Positions 27,712 to 36,231 of a DNA stretch of 64,000 nucleotides are shown here, piece after piece; the first letter of the stretch is position 1; every line of letters begins with the position of its first letter. Where the stretch lies: positions 1 to 64,000 of the forward strand of contig JAWXBK010000110.1 in the NCBI GenBank assembly GCA_034439975.1, given 5' to 3'. The position numbers and the translations under genes are program-made. This DNA comes from JAWXBK01 sp034439975 (GTDB lineage: Bacteria > Pseudomonadota > Alphaproteobacteria > Dongiales > Dongiaceae). The notes under the pieces were generated by a model that was not told the origin of the DNA, did not search any database, and worked only from the letters and a program-made list of their open reading frames with translations.

Positions 27712-29088
27712 TCATCCCGAATGGGGCGCGAGCGACCGCCAGCGCCGCCACAGGAGATAAGCGATCGGCAGCAAGGTTGCCAGAGGGCCGGCAATCGCGA
27801 TTGCGGGATGACCGAACGGCCATGGCATGACGATGGCATAGGCCTCGTCGGGTGCGACGAAGCTCAACAGCATCGGCAGGATGCCGTAATTGACCGCGAG
27901 CAGGATCGCGGCGGCCACGTCGGGCGAGCGGGTCTTCGGCGACATGTTGAGCCAGAGCACGAGGGCCGTGTCGCGCAGCATGAACAGAATCGCGGCAACC
28001 GACCAGGCCAGCAGCGAGCCGCCCCCGATGCTGTCTCGATCGGTGAAATCGTCGTAGAGATCGAACATTTCGTAGGTTTGCGCATCGGGCGACGACATCG
28101 CCCAGACGACGATCAAAACGGCGGCAAGCACGAACGAGAACAGCCAGGACGGAAACAGCCGCGCTGCGCGTCCGATATCGCCGCCGGCGATGGCGCGCAG
28201 GAACCAGCGCAAACGGATGCCGTCTTTCCCGTCGCAGAGCAGCGCCGCATAGAAGAGCGCAACAGACACAATCGCCGCACCCATGAGTGCCATCGACGGC
28301 GATTCACCCCGCTCGAGCGGCAACAGGAAGCCCAGTAGATAAGCGAGCACGAAAGCCGACACAGCCGGCCAGCCCCAGGGCCAGGTCGGCTTCTGTAGTT
28401 CGCCGCACATCGCGCGATAGACGCCGAAGCCGAGCCACAAAGCGAGCGCCGCCTGCGTCGCCAGCAGGAACATCGGTTCGGCGATGCGCTCGCCATACCA
28501 GAGGACGGTGTAGGGGTGGTCGACCGTGAATTCGTCGAGAAAACCCCCGGCCGTGCTCGATGCCAGAAGCCCGACCGCGACACCGGCCGCCTGCGCCATG
28601 AACGACGCACGCCGCCCCGGATCGCGCGGCCGGCGCAGGTGCAGCAGCACGACCAGAAACGATGTCAGCATCGCGGCCATGCCGACGAACAGCAGCTCGA
28701 GGGCAAGACGCAACCGCTCCATCACTTCCGCCGGCTCGATCCCGGCGAGCGTCGCAACCGCGAGGCAGATCAGGCTCGCGTACCAGACATAAGCGGTGCC
28801 GCCGACGAACTTGCCCCAGCTCATCGACCAGGGGCCGAGGGCAGTCATGCGCTGGGCGTCCCAGGTGCCGCCGGTGATCTCGTCGGCGAGCGCGTTCGCT
28901 GCGCGGCGCGTGCCCCAGAGCAGCACCAGCGCGAGAAAGATGTAACGGGCGGCGAACCGTACCTCGTCCACGGAGCGGCCCGCGATGTACCAGACCAGCA
29001 GAAGAACGATCGTGAGGAGAATGGGCACGATCAGCAGGCGCGAGGGCGTCAGCTCGATCCAGAGATTGCGGCGGAGTTCCGGGTTCAT
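27712..29088 (-). CDS. ABC transporter permease, multi-span membrane protein
   Basis: A 458-residue protein with about ten to twelve hydrophobic segments, the first at residues 18-36. WDAQRMTALGPWSMSWGKFVGG after the second span resembles the cytoplasmic coupling region of ABC-2 type permeases. The ATG overlaps the stop of the ATPase gene by four bases (ATGA), which pairs them as one exporter. The substrate is unknown. It ends in a short basic RRWRSLAPHSG tail. Confidence 0.8.
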   Translation of the reverse strand: MNPELRRNLWIELTPSRLLIVPILLTIVLLLVWYIAGRSVDEVRFAARYIFLALVLLWGTRRAANALADEITGGTWDAQRMTALGPWSMSWGKFVGGTAYVWYASLICLAVATLAGIEPAEVMERLRLALELLFVGMAAMLTSFLVVLLHLRRPRDPGRRASFMAQAAGVAVGLLASSTAGGFLDEFTVDHPYTVLWYGERIAEPMFLLATQAALALWLGFGVYRAMCGELQKPTWPWGWPAVSAFVLAYLLGFLLPLERGESPSMALMGAAIVSVALFYAALLCDGKDGIRLRWFLRAIAGGDIGRAARLFPSWLFSFVLAAVLIVVWAMSSPDAQTYEMFDLYDDFTDRDSIGGGSLLAWSVAAILFMLRDTALVLWLNMSPKTRSPDVAAAILLAVNYGILPMLLSFVAPDEAYAIVMPWPFGHPAIAIAGPLATLLPIAYLLWRRWRSLAPHSG

Positions 29089-30041
29089 GCCGTCATCCCT
29101 TCGCGCAGAAGGGCGAGATAGGCATCCTGCAGGCCGCCGCTCACCGGCCCGAACGCAGCGACGGCAAGCCCGGCTTCGATCAGGCGGCGCAGCAACGCAG
29201 CCTCTTCGGCCGGACCGCCTTCGATGCCGAAACGCGCTTCGAGGCCGGCCAGCTCGACGATGCCGTTCGGATCGATCTCGGCGACGATCGCATCGAGACG
29301 TGCATCCGGCGCAACGAGGCGGATATGGAGCAATCGTCGCTGCCCGACGTCGGTGCCGGTCAGCGCGCGATGCTCGACCACGCGACCGTTATCGATCACC
29401 AGCATATGCGTCGAATAATCCTCGAGCTCGGCGAGGATGTGCGACGAGACCACCAAGGTCATGCCGGCATCGCGCAGCTCGCGAAAAACCGCCGACAGAG
29501 AAACGCGCGCCGCGGGATCGAGACCGGAGGCCGGCTCGTCGAGCATCACGAAGGGCGGCTCGTGAATGATGGTCTGGGCGATCGCAAGGCGCTGGCGCAG
29601 GCCGCGCGACAGCGTGCCGGCGCGATCGTTGAGCCGGTCGACGATGCCCATGCGCGCCGCGGCCCGCTCGATCGCCGCCGCGCGATGTGTTGAATCGATG
29701 CCGAGTGCGCGGGCGCGATAATCGAGACAGCGCCGAACTGTCAGCTCGCGATAGAGGCCGAAGAAATCGGCCAAATAGCCCATGCGCTGATGCGCGCGAC
29801 GGGGCGCCGCGTGCACATCGATGCCGTCGACGATGACATGGCCCGCAGCAGGCAGCGCGAGAGCCGCGATGCAGTTGAGCAAGGTCGTCTTGCCGGCACC
29901 GTTCGGGCCGACCAGCGCCGTGATCGTGCCGCGCTCGATCGTCAGCGACACGTCGGCAAGCGCGCGGCGGCCCGGATAGTCGAAAACCAGATTCTCGACC
30001 GTTACCAGCGGGCCGACAGCGTCGTGCGCAATGTCGCTCAC
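29085..30041 (-). CDS. ABC transporter ATP-binding protein, ABC-2 exporter type
   Basis: A 318-residue ATPase. Walker A is GPNGAGKTTLLN, the Q-loop region follows, the signature is TLSRGLRQRLAIAQ, Walker B is PFVMLDEPASGLDP, and a switch histidine follows in SSHIL. A C-terminal extension of about 80 residues (DUF4162-like position) is normal for CcmA/NatA-type exporter ATPases. The start is GTG, preceded by a purine-rich GGGGGATGAT stretch. It is coupled to the permease and lies 7 bases after the reductase gene. Confidence 0.9.
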   Translation of the reverse strand: MSDIAHDAVGPLVTVENLVFDYPGRRALADVSLTIERGTITALVGPNGAGKTTLLNCIAALALPAAGHVIVDGIDVHAAPRRAHQRMGYLADFFGLYRELTVRRCLDYRARALGIDSTHRAAAIERAAARMGIVDRLNDRAGTLSRGLRQRLAIAQTIIHEPPFVMLDEPASGLDPAARVSLSAVFRELRDAGMTLVVSSHILAELEDYSTHMLVIDNGRVVEHRALTGTDVGQRRLLHIRLVAPDARLDAIVAEIDPNGIVELAGLEARFGIEGGPAEEAALLRRLIEAGLAVAAFGPVSGGLQDAYLALLREGMTA

Positions 30042-30048
30042 GGTTGCA

Positions 30049-31092
30049 TCATCCCCCGCTGCGCGGTTCAGCCAACGGCTCGGGGCCGACGCGCACCATC
30101 ATCTTGCCATGGTTGGCGCCGCGCAGCAGACGCATCAGCGCTTCGGGTGCGTTTTCGAGCCCGTCGACGATTTCCTCGCGGCTGTTGATCTTGCCGTCTC
30201 GATACCAATCGGCGAGCTGCGCCGCCGCTTCGCGGAAGCGCTCGATGTGATCGAGCACCAGAAACCCTTCCATGCGCGCGCGCTTGATCAGGAACTGCCG
30301 GTTCCAGCGCGGCCCCTCCGGCGTCGGATCGGACGGCTGGGCGATCGTGCCGCAGATCACCATCCGGGCGCCGACATTGAGATTCTCGACGACCGCATCG
30401 GCGATCGCGCCGCCGGTATTGTCGAAGTAAATGTCGACGCCGTGCGGTGCCGCATTGTGAATCGTGCGCGGGAGATCGTCCACCGCCTTGTAGTTGATCG
30501 CCGCGTCGTAACCGAACTCGGAAACGCAGAGCCCGACTTTGTCGGCATGGCCGGTCAAGCCGACCGTATGGCAGCCCAGCATCTTCGCGATCTGTCCGAC
30601 GGTCGATCCGACGGCGCCGGCGGCGGTCGAGACCACGACCGTCTCACCCTCTTTCGGTTTGCCGATCTCCATCAGGCCGAGATAGGCGGTGACGCCGGTG
30701 AGACCAAGCAGCGACAGATTGAGCGGCAGCGGACCGTGCGCGGGATCAGCCCGGCGCACGATGTCCGTGCCGTCCGAGATCGCCCATTCGCGCCAGCCCT
30801 GCCGGCCATAGACGAGCTCACCCGTCGCGAAATCCGGATGATTCGATGCGACGATTTCGCCCAGCGTGAAACCGGGCATGACCGCGCCGAGCGGCACCGG
30901 ATCGCGATAGTTCGGCGCCTCGGCGATCCAGCCGCGCATCGCCGGATCGATCGAGAGATAGATGACGCGGATCAGCAGTTCGTTGGCGCCGGGCTGCGGC
31001 CGTTCGGCCGCCTCGATGGCAAAGCAATCGACGTCGACGCCGGCGGCGCCGGGTCGCGCAACCAGCCTGATCTGTCGATTGGCCGCCGCCAT
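30049..31092 (-). CDS. Medium-chain NADP-dependent oxidoreductase, CurA/PTGR type
   Basis: A 347-residue zinc-independent medium-chain reductase of the leukotriene B4 dehydrogenase/CurA group. It has the RLVARPGA start, the LSIDPAMRGW segment, the NADP-binding VVVSTAAGAVGSTVGQIAKMLG fold and DIYFDNTGG. Members reduce the double bond of reactive enones and alkenals. A GGAGG ribosome site supports the chosen ATG over one seven codons upstream. It leads an operon with an ABC exporter and glutathione reductase, which suggests a detoxification theme (inference). Confidence 0.87.
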   Translation of the reverse strand: MAAANRQIRLVARPGAAGVDVDCFAIEAAERPQPGANELLIRVIYLSIDPAMRGWIAEAPNYRDPVPLGAVMPGFTLGEIVASNHPDFATGELVYGRQGWREWAISDGTDIVRRADPAHGPLPLNLSLLGLTGVTAYLGLMEIGKPKEGETVVVSTAAGAVGSTVGQIAKMLGCHTVGLTGHADKVGLCVSEFGYDAAINYKAVDDLPRTIHNAAPHGVDIYFDNTGGAIADAVVENLNVGARMVICGTIAQPSDPTPEGPRWNRQFLIKRARMEGFLVLDHIERFREAAAQLADWYRDGKINSREEIVDGLENAPEALMRLLRGANHGKMMVRVGPEPLAEPRSGG

Positions 31093-31183
31093 GCGGATCC
31101 TCCGAGCGTCCATGCCTGCGCTCTCGTTTAGATCACGAAACAAGGATCGTCGTCCACCGGACGCGCTCTTCCGGGGACGCACG

Positions 31184-31215
31184 AAAAAGGGGCGCGACCC
31201 GCAGGCCGCGCCCCT
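31184..31215 (-). terminator. Intrinsic terminator after gabD
   Basis: On the minus strand AGGGGCGCG pairs perfectly with CGCGCCCCT (9 bp) around a ten-base loop, followed by TTTTT. It starts 37 bases after the gabD stop. Confidence 0.88.
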
Positions 31216-31252
31216 CTCTGAGATGTCGAAAACGCGATGGAAGCGCGACCGA

Positions 31253-32737
31253 TCAGATCCCGCCCATGCACAGATATTTGATTTCGAGGAAGTCATCCAT
31301 GCCGTATTTCGAACCTTCGCGGCCAAAACCGGATTCCTTGATGCCGCCGAACGGCGCCACTTCGGTCGAGATGATGCCAGTGTTGATGCCGACGATGCCC
31401 GATTCGATCGCCTCGGCGACGCGCCACACGCGACCGAGATCGCGCGCATAGAAGTACGCGGCAAGGCCGAACTCGGTATCGTTCGCCATCGTGATCGCCT
31501 CGTCTTCGGTCTTGAAGCGGAAGAGCGGCGCGACCGGGCCGAATGTCTCTTCGCGCGCGACCGCCATCTTGTTCGTCACGTCGGCGAGCACGGTCGGCTG
31601 GTAGAACGTGCCGCCAAGATCGTGACGCTTGCCGCCGACGACGATGCGCGCGCCCTTGCCCACAGCGTCGGCCACATGTTCCTCGACCTTCTCGATGGCG
31701 CCGGTGTCGATCAGCGGACCCTGATTGACGCCATCCTCGAGCCCGTTGCCGACCTTGAGCTTGCGCACCGCCGTCGCGAGCTTTTCGGCGAAGGCCTCGT
31801 AGACGCCGTCCTGCACGATCAGGCGGTTGGCGCAGACGCAAGTCTGGCCGGTATTGCGGAACTTCGACATCATCGCGCCTTCGACCGCCGCATCGAGATC
31901 GGCATCGTCGAACACGATGAACGGCGCGTTACCGCCGAGCTCCATCGAAACCTTCTTCACCGTATCGGCACATTGCTTGATCAGCAGCTTGCCGACCTCG
32001 GTCGAGCCGGTGAAGGAGAGCTTGCGCACGATCGGGTTCGAGGTCATCTCGCCGCCGATTTCCTTCGACGAGCCGGTGACGATGTTGATCACGCCCGGCG
32101 GGAAGCCGGCCCGCTCGGCGAGTTCGGCGAGCGCGAAGGCCGAAAAGGGTGTCATGGTTGCGGGCTTGATCACGACGGTGCAACCGGCGGCCAGCGCTGG
32201 CGCGCATTTGCGGGTGATCATCGCGTTCGGGAAGTTCCACGGCGTGATGGCCGCCACGACGCCGATCGGCTGTTTGATCACGACGAGGCGCTTGTCGCCC
32301 TGATGCTGGGGAATGACGTCGCCGTAGATGCGCTTTGCCTCTTCCGCAAACCATTCGATGAAGCTCGCGCCGTAGACCACCTCGCCGCGCGATTCCGCCA
32401 GCGGCTTGCCCTGTTCGGCCGTCATGAGGATCGCGAGATCCTCCTGGTTCTCGAGGATCAGGTTGAACCATTTGCGCAGCAGCCCGGCACGCTCCTTCGC
32501 GAGCATCTTGCGCCATTTTGGCCAGGCGGCGTTCGCTGCCTCGATCGCGGCGCGCGTTTCCTCGGTGCCCATCAGCGGCACCGTGCCGAGCACCTCGCCG
32601 GTCGCAGGGTTGGAGACGTTGACCGTCTTGCCGGATTTCGCATCGGTCCACTTGCCGTTCACATAGGCCTGCTGCCGGAACAGGCTCCTGTCCTTGAGCG
32701 GCAAAGCGGCGGCAACGGATTTCACGGCCTGGTTCAT
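31253..32737 (-). CDS. gabD: NAD(P)-dependent succinate-semialdehyde dehydrogenase
   Basis: A 494-residue aldehyde dehydrogenase. ITPWNFPNAMITRK gives the cofactor and catalytic asparagine region, E266 in MELGGNAP is the general base, and C300 in NTGQTCVCANR is the nucleophile. C302 sits two residues later, the arrangement that allows a redox-switch disulfide in SSADH enzymes. SSADH oxidises succinate semialdehyde to succinate, usually from GABA breakdown; no GABA transaminase is seen here. It is a single-gene unit with its own promoter and terminator. Confidence 0.92.
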   Translation of the reverse strand: MNQAVKSVAAALPLKDRSLFRQQAYVNGKWTDAKSGKTVNVSNPATGEVLGTVPLMGTEETRAAIEAANAAWPKWRKMLAKERAGLLRKWFNLILENQEDLAILMTAEQGKPLAESRGEVVYGASFIEWFAEEAKRIYGDVIPQHQGDKRLVVIKQPIGVVAAITPWNFPNAMITRKCAPALAAGCTVVIKPATMTPFSAFALAELAERAGFPPGVINIVTGSSKEIGGEMTSNPIVRKLSFTGSTEVGKLLIKQCADTVKKVSMELGGNAPFIVFDDADLDAAVEGAMMSKFRNTGQTCVCANRLIVQDGVYEAFAEKLATAVRKLKVGNGLEDGVNQGPLIDTGAIEKVEEHVADAVGKGARIVVGGKRHDLGGTFYQPTVLADVTNKMAVAREETFGPVAPLFRFKTEDEAITMANDTEFGLAAYFYARDLGRVWRVAEAIESGIVGINTGIISTEVAPFGGIKESGFGREGSKYGMDDFLEIKYLCMGGI

Positions 32738-32794
32738 CGCGGATGTCCTCGCTGGTTCTGCAATTCGACGTGTCGGTCGACGGGATTGGGCCGG

Positions 32795-32822
32795 ACTATA
32801 GCGGCGCGCGCCGCGGTTTCAA
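32795..32822 (-). promoter_or_regulatory. Promoter of gabD
   Basis: On the minus strand TTGAAA, 16 bases, TATAGT, about 58 bases before the ATG. Confidence 0.6.
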
Positions 32823-32885
32823 TCGCAACCGGGGTTGTTGGTAACGAGGGGGCAAGAAACGCGCGTCAGCCGGCGATCTTAATCT

Positions 32886-32899
32886 AACGTATATACGTT
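32886..32899. repeat. 14-base perfect palindrome AACGTATATACGTT
   Basis: Perfect inverted repeat at the composition boundary, downstream of the restriction endonuclease stop and upstream of the gabD promoter. It could be an operator or chance; its position at the island edge makes it notable. Confidence 0.5.
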
Positions 32900-33040
32900 T
32901 AACGCGTAATATCGTGGAAAACCTGCACGCCATTGGGGTCGTTCCGGACCATCACCCATCACCCAAAGATCGGCGGCTTTACGAAGCCCACCGCGACGAT
33001 CGGCCCCAGTTCTTCTTGGAAGATAGCGTCAGACAATTTT

Positions 33041-34387
33041 TTAGATCCCCATTACGTCGACTTCCGACATTCTTTCGTAAAGCACTGGCAGGTCCACCGA
33101 TCGAATCCGAAACTGACTTCGCCGTTTTACTAAAGGCCTCGGTCCGCGCTCGTTCTCAAGTTTTATCCCCGGATCATAATAAACCTGACCTGCCGCGAGA
33201 GCCCTAACAAACAGGTTGAAGTTTGTGTCCTCGGCTAACCGCACGACCCTCCCGTACCGATACTGTCGTTCTGGTTCGGTCCTAACCTCCCCGGGTACAT
33301 ACACGGCTTGAGCGTGCTTGCGATTCCAAATTTGAAGCAGAGCCGTAAAGCCCCAAGATGCAGCCACAGCACCTGAATGCGTGAACAGACATAACGATCC
33401 ACCAGGATCGGTGATCTTTTGCGTCGCACAATCGAAACCAACCAGCGCAAGCGTTAGATTCGTAGTCAGATGTTGCTCGCCCGCTCTGTGGATTCCTCCA
33501 AAGTTTAGCCGATCTTCACGGCCGCGCTGGTCCTTGTACCCAAACTCCCTGATAAAGGCCTCGACGCCGTTTTCCTTGTACATTCCACCTGTCGGTTCTG
33601 GCGTCATCAACGTGATTACCTTCGAGGCAGGCGTACGTGCGAAATTTTTTACTTGGCTCGCCTTAACTTCCCAACCCTCGAAATCCGGTTCAGCCTTCCC
33701 ATTGCGGGAGACACCAAGCTCAGCTTCAAGCGTATAACCAACGCACTGACCGCTCGCGCATGGGACAAACGTTCCATCCATCCTTAGAGCCCGGGAAGTG
33801 ATCCAGTCCCGAATATGAATTCTGCGCAATTCGCTGAGAAGAATTCCCCGACTGGACGCTTCGCGAGCTTCAAGGGGCACACGCCGGAATACGCCGATTG
33901 ATTCCAACGTCCCCAATGCCGCAATGGCACGCGCGATTTGACTATCCGGACCGGCACACCAACCGATGATTCGGCGATCACCCGTAATTCCGAGCAACAA
34001 AAGCCGTCCCGGCATTCGCGTAGTCAGAAGAAATGAAGGGGCATTTTGTGCACCTCGAAGAAATCCCGAGCTACGAACCTCTGGGTACTGCGGATAAAGG
34101 ATTAGTTGCGCGTACGGGGCAGGAGCACTTGTTCCGTCCGGTTGTAACCACTCCAGAGGAAGTGGCGCTTTCATGATTCGATTACCCTTGTCGGTCTCGT
34201 CCAGAGTGACGTTTCCCGACGGCAGGATGTTCGTTACCTCCATACTACCCGACAGGTAGAGTTGATTTTTTGAATTGTCGTTTGGAGCCAGCTCTTTTAG
34301 CAGCAGCCGTTTGACTCCGAGCGTTGCCAGCATATTCCGAAGCTGGTCAAGCGATAGGTTAGGTAAGGGCGCCTTCTTCGCCGCCAT
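33041..34387 (-). CDS. Type II restriction endonuclease, MvaI/BcnI family, two-domain form
   Basis: A 448-residue protein. Residues from about 195 onward match the MvaI/BcnI family: E221, D235, E240 and K242 sit in TLEAELG and EPDFEGWEVKAS with spacing 14-5-2, the same D-x4-E-x-K active-site geometry I recall for MvaI. LMTPEPTGGMY, WNRKHAQAVYVPGEVR and VYYDPGIKLEN are further family blocks. MvaI and BcnI themselves are about 240 residues and cut CCWGG and CCSGG as monomers, so the first 190 residues here form an additional domain. It starts 3 bases after the vsr stop and ends the operon. Lower GC than neighbouring chromosomal genes indicates transfer. Confidence 0.85.
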   Translation of the reverse strand: MAAKKAPLPNLSLDQLRNMLATLGVKRLLLKELAPNDNSKNQLYLSGSMEVTNILPSGNVTLDETDKGNRIMKAPLPLEWLQPDGTSAPAPYAQLILYPQYPEVRSSGFLRGAQNAPSFLLTTRMPGRLLLLGITGDRRIIGWCAGPDSQIARAIAALGTLESIGVFRRVPLEAREASSRGILLSELRRIHIRDWITSRALRMDGTFVPCASGQCVGYTLEAELGVSRNGKAEPDFEGWEVKASQVKNFARTPASKVITLMTPEPTGGMYKENGVEAFIREFGYKDQRGREDRLNFGGIHRAGEQHLTTNLTLALVGFDCATQKITDPGGSLCLFTHSGAVAASWGFTALLQIWNRKHAQAVYVPGEVRTEPERQYRYGRVVRLAEDTNFNLFVRALAAGQVYYDPGIKLENERGPRPLVKRRSQFRIRSVDLPVLYERMSEVDVMGI

Positions 34388-34390
34388 TTT

Positions 34391-34846
34391 TCATTCTGTC
34401 CCGGAAATCACAAGGTTTCCGCTTCCATGCTTCAACCAATGTTTCGTTTGCCTGAGCACGTCCTTCAATTGACGTCGCGTACGGCCTTTAAGGGCGCACT
34501 CCCATATTGTACCAATCCGCCAACCATCGTTCGCTAGCTGCCAAATTGCCTTGCTATCCCGTTGAGCGTTTCCGGCGATCTTGTTACGCCAAAACTCCGT
34601 GCGAGTGCTGGGCATCTTGAAGAGGTGGCAATCGTGGCCATGCCAAAAGCAACCATGTACGAAAATTATAGCGCGCCATTTGGCAAGCACTATATCGGGT
34701 TGTCCCGGAAGGTTCCGAGCATGCAATCTGTAGCGAAAACCAAGGCGATGCAGTCCGGTACGGAGGAGGATTTCGGGCTTCGTATCCTTCCCCTTAATGC
34801 CGGACATCATCCGGCTGCGTGTCTCCCGATTAACGATATCAGGCAA
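34391..34846 (-). CDS. vsr: Very short patch repair endonuclease
   Basis: A 151-residue T:G mismatch endonuclease. RSRMMSGIKGKDTKPE, GQPDIVLAKWRAIIFVHGCFWHGHDC and FWRNKIAGNAQRD are the three diagnostic Vsr blocks, including the catalytic aspartate of PDIV and the zinc-binding histidine/cysteine cluster. Vsr nicks 5' of the T in T:G mismatches left when 5-methylcytosine deaminates, so it fits the cytosine-5 methyltransferase next to it. I chose a TTG start giving PDIVNRETRSRMM, the usual N-terminus; a further TTG lies ten codons upstream. Either way the start lies inside the methyltransferase 3' end. Confidence 0.93.
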   Translation of the reverse strand: MPDIVNRETRSRMMSGIKGKDTKPEILLRTGLHRLGFRYRLHARNLPGQPDIVLAKWRAIIFVHGCFWHGHDCHLFKMPSTRTEFWRNKIAGNAQRDSKAIWQLANDGWRIGTIWECALKGRTRRQLKDVLRQTKHWLKHGSGNLVISGTE

Positions 34847-36086
34847 CCGCCCTTGTTTCCTTTCCGGTATCTGCAAAATCTACCGTCCTAACGCCACTGA
34901 TCCACGGCGCCAAGTGCCTCGCCACTGCCTCTACAACTGGAACTACGACAGCATTGCCGAATTGCTTATATGCTTGTGTATCGGAAACGGGAATCAGGAA
35001 CCGTGATCCACCTGGTTTCTCAAAACCCATAAGCCGTGCGCATTCTCGCGGAGTTAGACGCCGCGGGTTTTTACGCCCCCCTTGCCGGACAAGAATTTCG
35101 GAGCCGTCCTTATAATATCTGGCTGAAAGCGTCCGCGCGATATCCTCTCTTCCGACGAGACCAAAGCCAAATCCATTCCCTTTCGCACGATGCTTCTCAG
35201 CATACTCTTGAAGGTAGCCCCACAAATGATTGGACAGTGTGTACTTCGATAGAACACGACCATTACCTAGCTCGATATATCGGAGATCTGCATTCTCGCT
35301 TCCGTCCTCAGGATGAAGAATCGTCGCGAGCCGCGGTCCTTGAGTTGGATCAGGTAGCGTCAAATCATCGAACGAAAATTTGTTGGATTTTCGAAAGCCA
35401 ACAATAAGAATCCGCTCGCGATGTTGCGGAACAAAAGATCGTGCATCAATGACGCGTGTGTGAATGTGATAACCCAGATCCACACTAAGGGAACGGCGAA
35501 TCACTTCAAACGTACGGCCCTTATCATGGCTCAACAGATTCTTGACGTTTTCGAGTACAAAGACCTTAGGACGGTGATGCTCAATTATTCGTGCTACATC
35601 AAAAAAAAGTGTGCCTTGCGCTTCGCAGAGAAAGCCGTGCGGCCGATGCAATGCATTCTTTTTTGATACTCCGGCGATGGAAAACGGCTGGCAAGGAAAG
35701 CCGGCGAGAAGCACATCATGCTGAGGAATCTGGTCCGCAGAAATCTTCGTGATATCTCCGGCTACATCGTGATCGCAACGATAGTTCGCGCGATAGGTCT
35801 CAACGCAGAACCGATCCCATTCCGATGTAAAGACGCAGGTTCCGCCAATTGGCTCGAATGCCCTGCGAAGCCCGCCAATCCCAGCAAACAAATCAATGAA
35901 TGTGAAAGCGCTACTCGCTTTAGGCTTCGAAAGCGCGACCTTTCGGAGAATTTCCAACGCAGCTTTGCGGGGCAATCCTTCACCGGTTTCCCAACGATAA
36001 ATGGTGCGTTCGCAGTAGCCCAGCGCTTGGACGGCCTCTGCAATCGAGAGCCCCGCTTCTTGTCTCAGCTTAGAAAATTCAGTCAT
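34839..36086 (-). CDS. dcm: DNA (cytosine-5-)-methyltransferase, Dcm type with N-terminal HTH
   Basis: A 415-residue C5 methyltransferase. Residues 8-45 form a helix-turn-helix (AVQALGYCERTIYRWETGEG), as in EcoRII/Dcm-type enzymes where it can repress the enzyme's own promoter. Motif I is FIDLFAGIGGLRRAF, the catalytic cysteine is C132 in GFPCQPFS, motif VI is ENV at 179-181, QHRERI is motif VIII, and QFGNAVVVPVVEAV is motif X. A GGGGGG element a few bases upstream fixes the ATG. It protects the host against the endonuclease encoded downstream; the likely site class is CCNGG-like, by analogy with the enzyme families. Confidence 0.93.
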   Translation of the reverse strand: MTEFSKLRQEAGLSIAEAVQALGYCERTIYRWETGEGLPRKAALEILRKVALSKPKASSAFTFIDLFAGIGGLRRAFEPIGGTCVFTSEWDRFCVETYRANYRCDHDVAGDITKISADQIPQHDVLLAGFPCQPFSIAGVSKKNALHRPHGFLCEAQGTLFFDVARIIEHHRPKVFVLENVKNLLSHDKGRTFEVIRRSLSVDLGYHIHTRVIDARSFVPQHRERILIVGFRKSNKFSFDDLTLPDPTQGPRLATILHPEDGSENADLRYIELGNGRVLSKYTLSNHLWGYLQEYAEKHRAKGNGFGFGLVGREDIARTLSARYYKDGSEILVRQGGRKNPRRLTPRECARLMGFEKPGGSRFLIPVSDTQAYKQFGNAVVVPVVEAVARHLAPWISGVRTVDFADTGKETRAVA

Positions 36087-36231
36087 CAGTCCCCCCGATT
36101 CGCTGGGAATCATTCTGCCATTATTGCAAAAGAACAACAAGGGAACATTAACACATCTAAAAGAGGAACTATATTTAATTAATACAATAAATGTTGGCAG
36201 TTTTGGTTAGGGATTCCCTCACATCCCGCCC
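36087..36231. promoter_or_regulatory. AT-rich leader upstream of the restriction-modification operon
   Basis: 145 bases between glmS and the methyltransferase, far richer in A and T than the chromosome around it, containing TTAATTAA and repeated TTG/TAT elements on the minus strand. It must hold the operon promoter and, if the HTH is autoregulatory, its operator. No single -10/-35 pair is convincing. Confidence 0.45.

Larger units (their letters stand above)
32738..33040. other. 303-base intergenic junction between gabD and the restriction island
   Basis: The half next to gabD is GC-rich and holds its promoter. From about 32875 the composition shifts to AT-rich, marking the edge of the restriction-modification insertion. 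A 14-base palindrome lies at 32886-32899. I see no gene, tRNA, integrase or clear flanking repeat. Confidence 0.6.

Noticed and set aside
30962..32887. 641-residue open frame on the plus strand
   Set aside because: It lies antisense to gabD and the reductase gene, runs through their promoter and terminator, and has composition typical of the complementary frame of GC-rich genes; no recognisable domain.
36087..36231. Possible tRNA or att site for the restriction island
   Set aside because: No cloverleaf and no direct repeat shared with the left edge could be found, so no attachment site is claimed.
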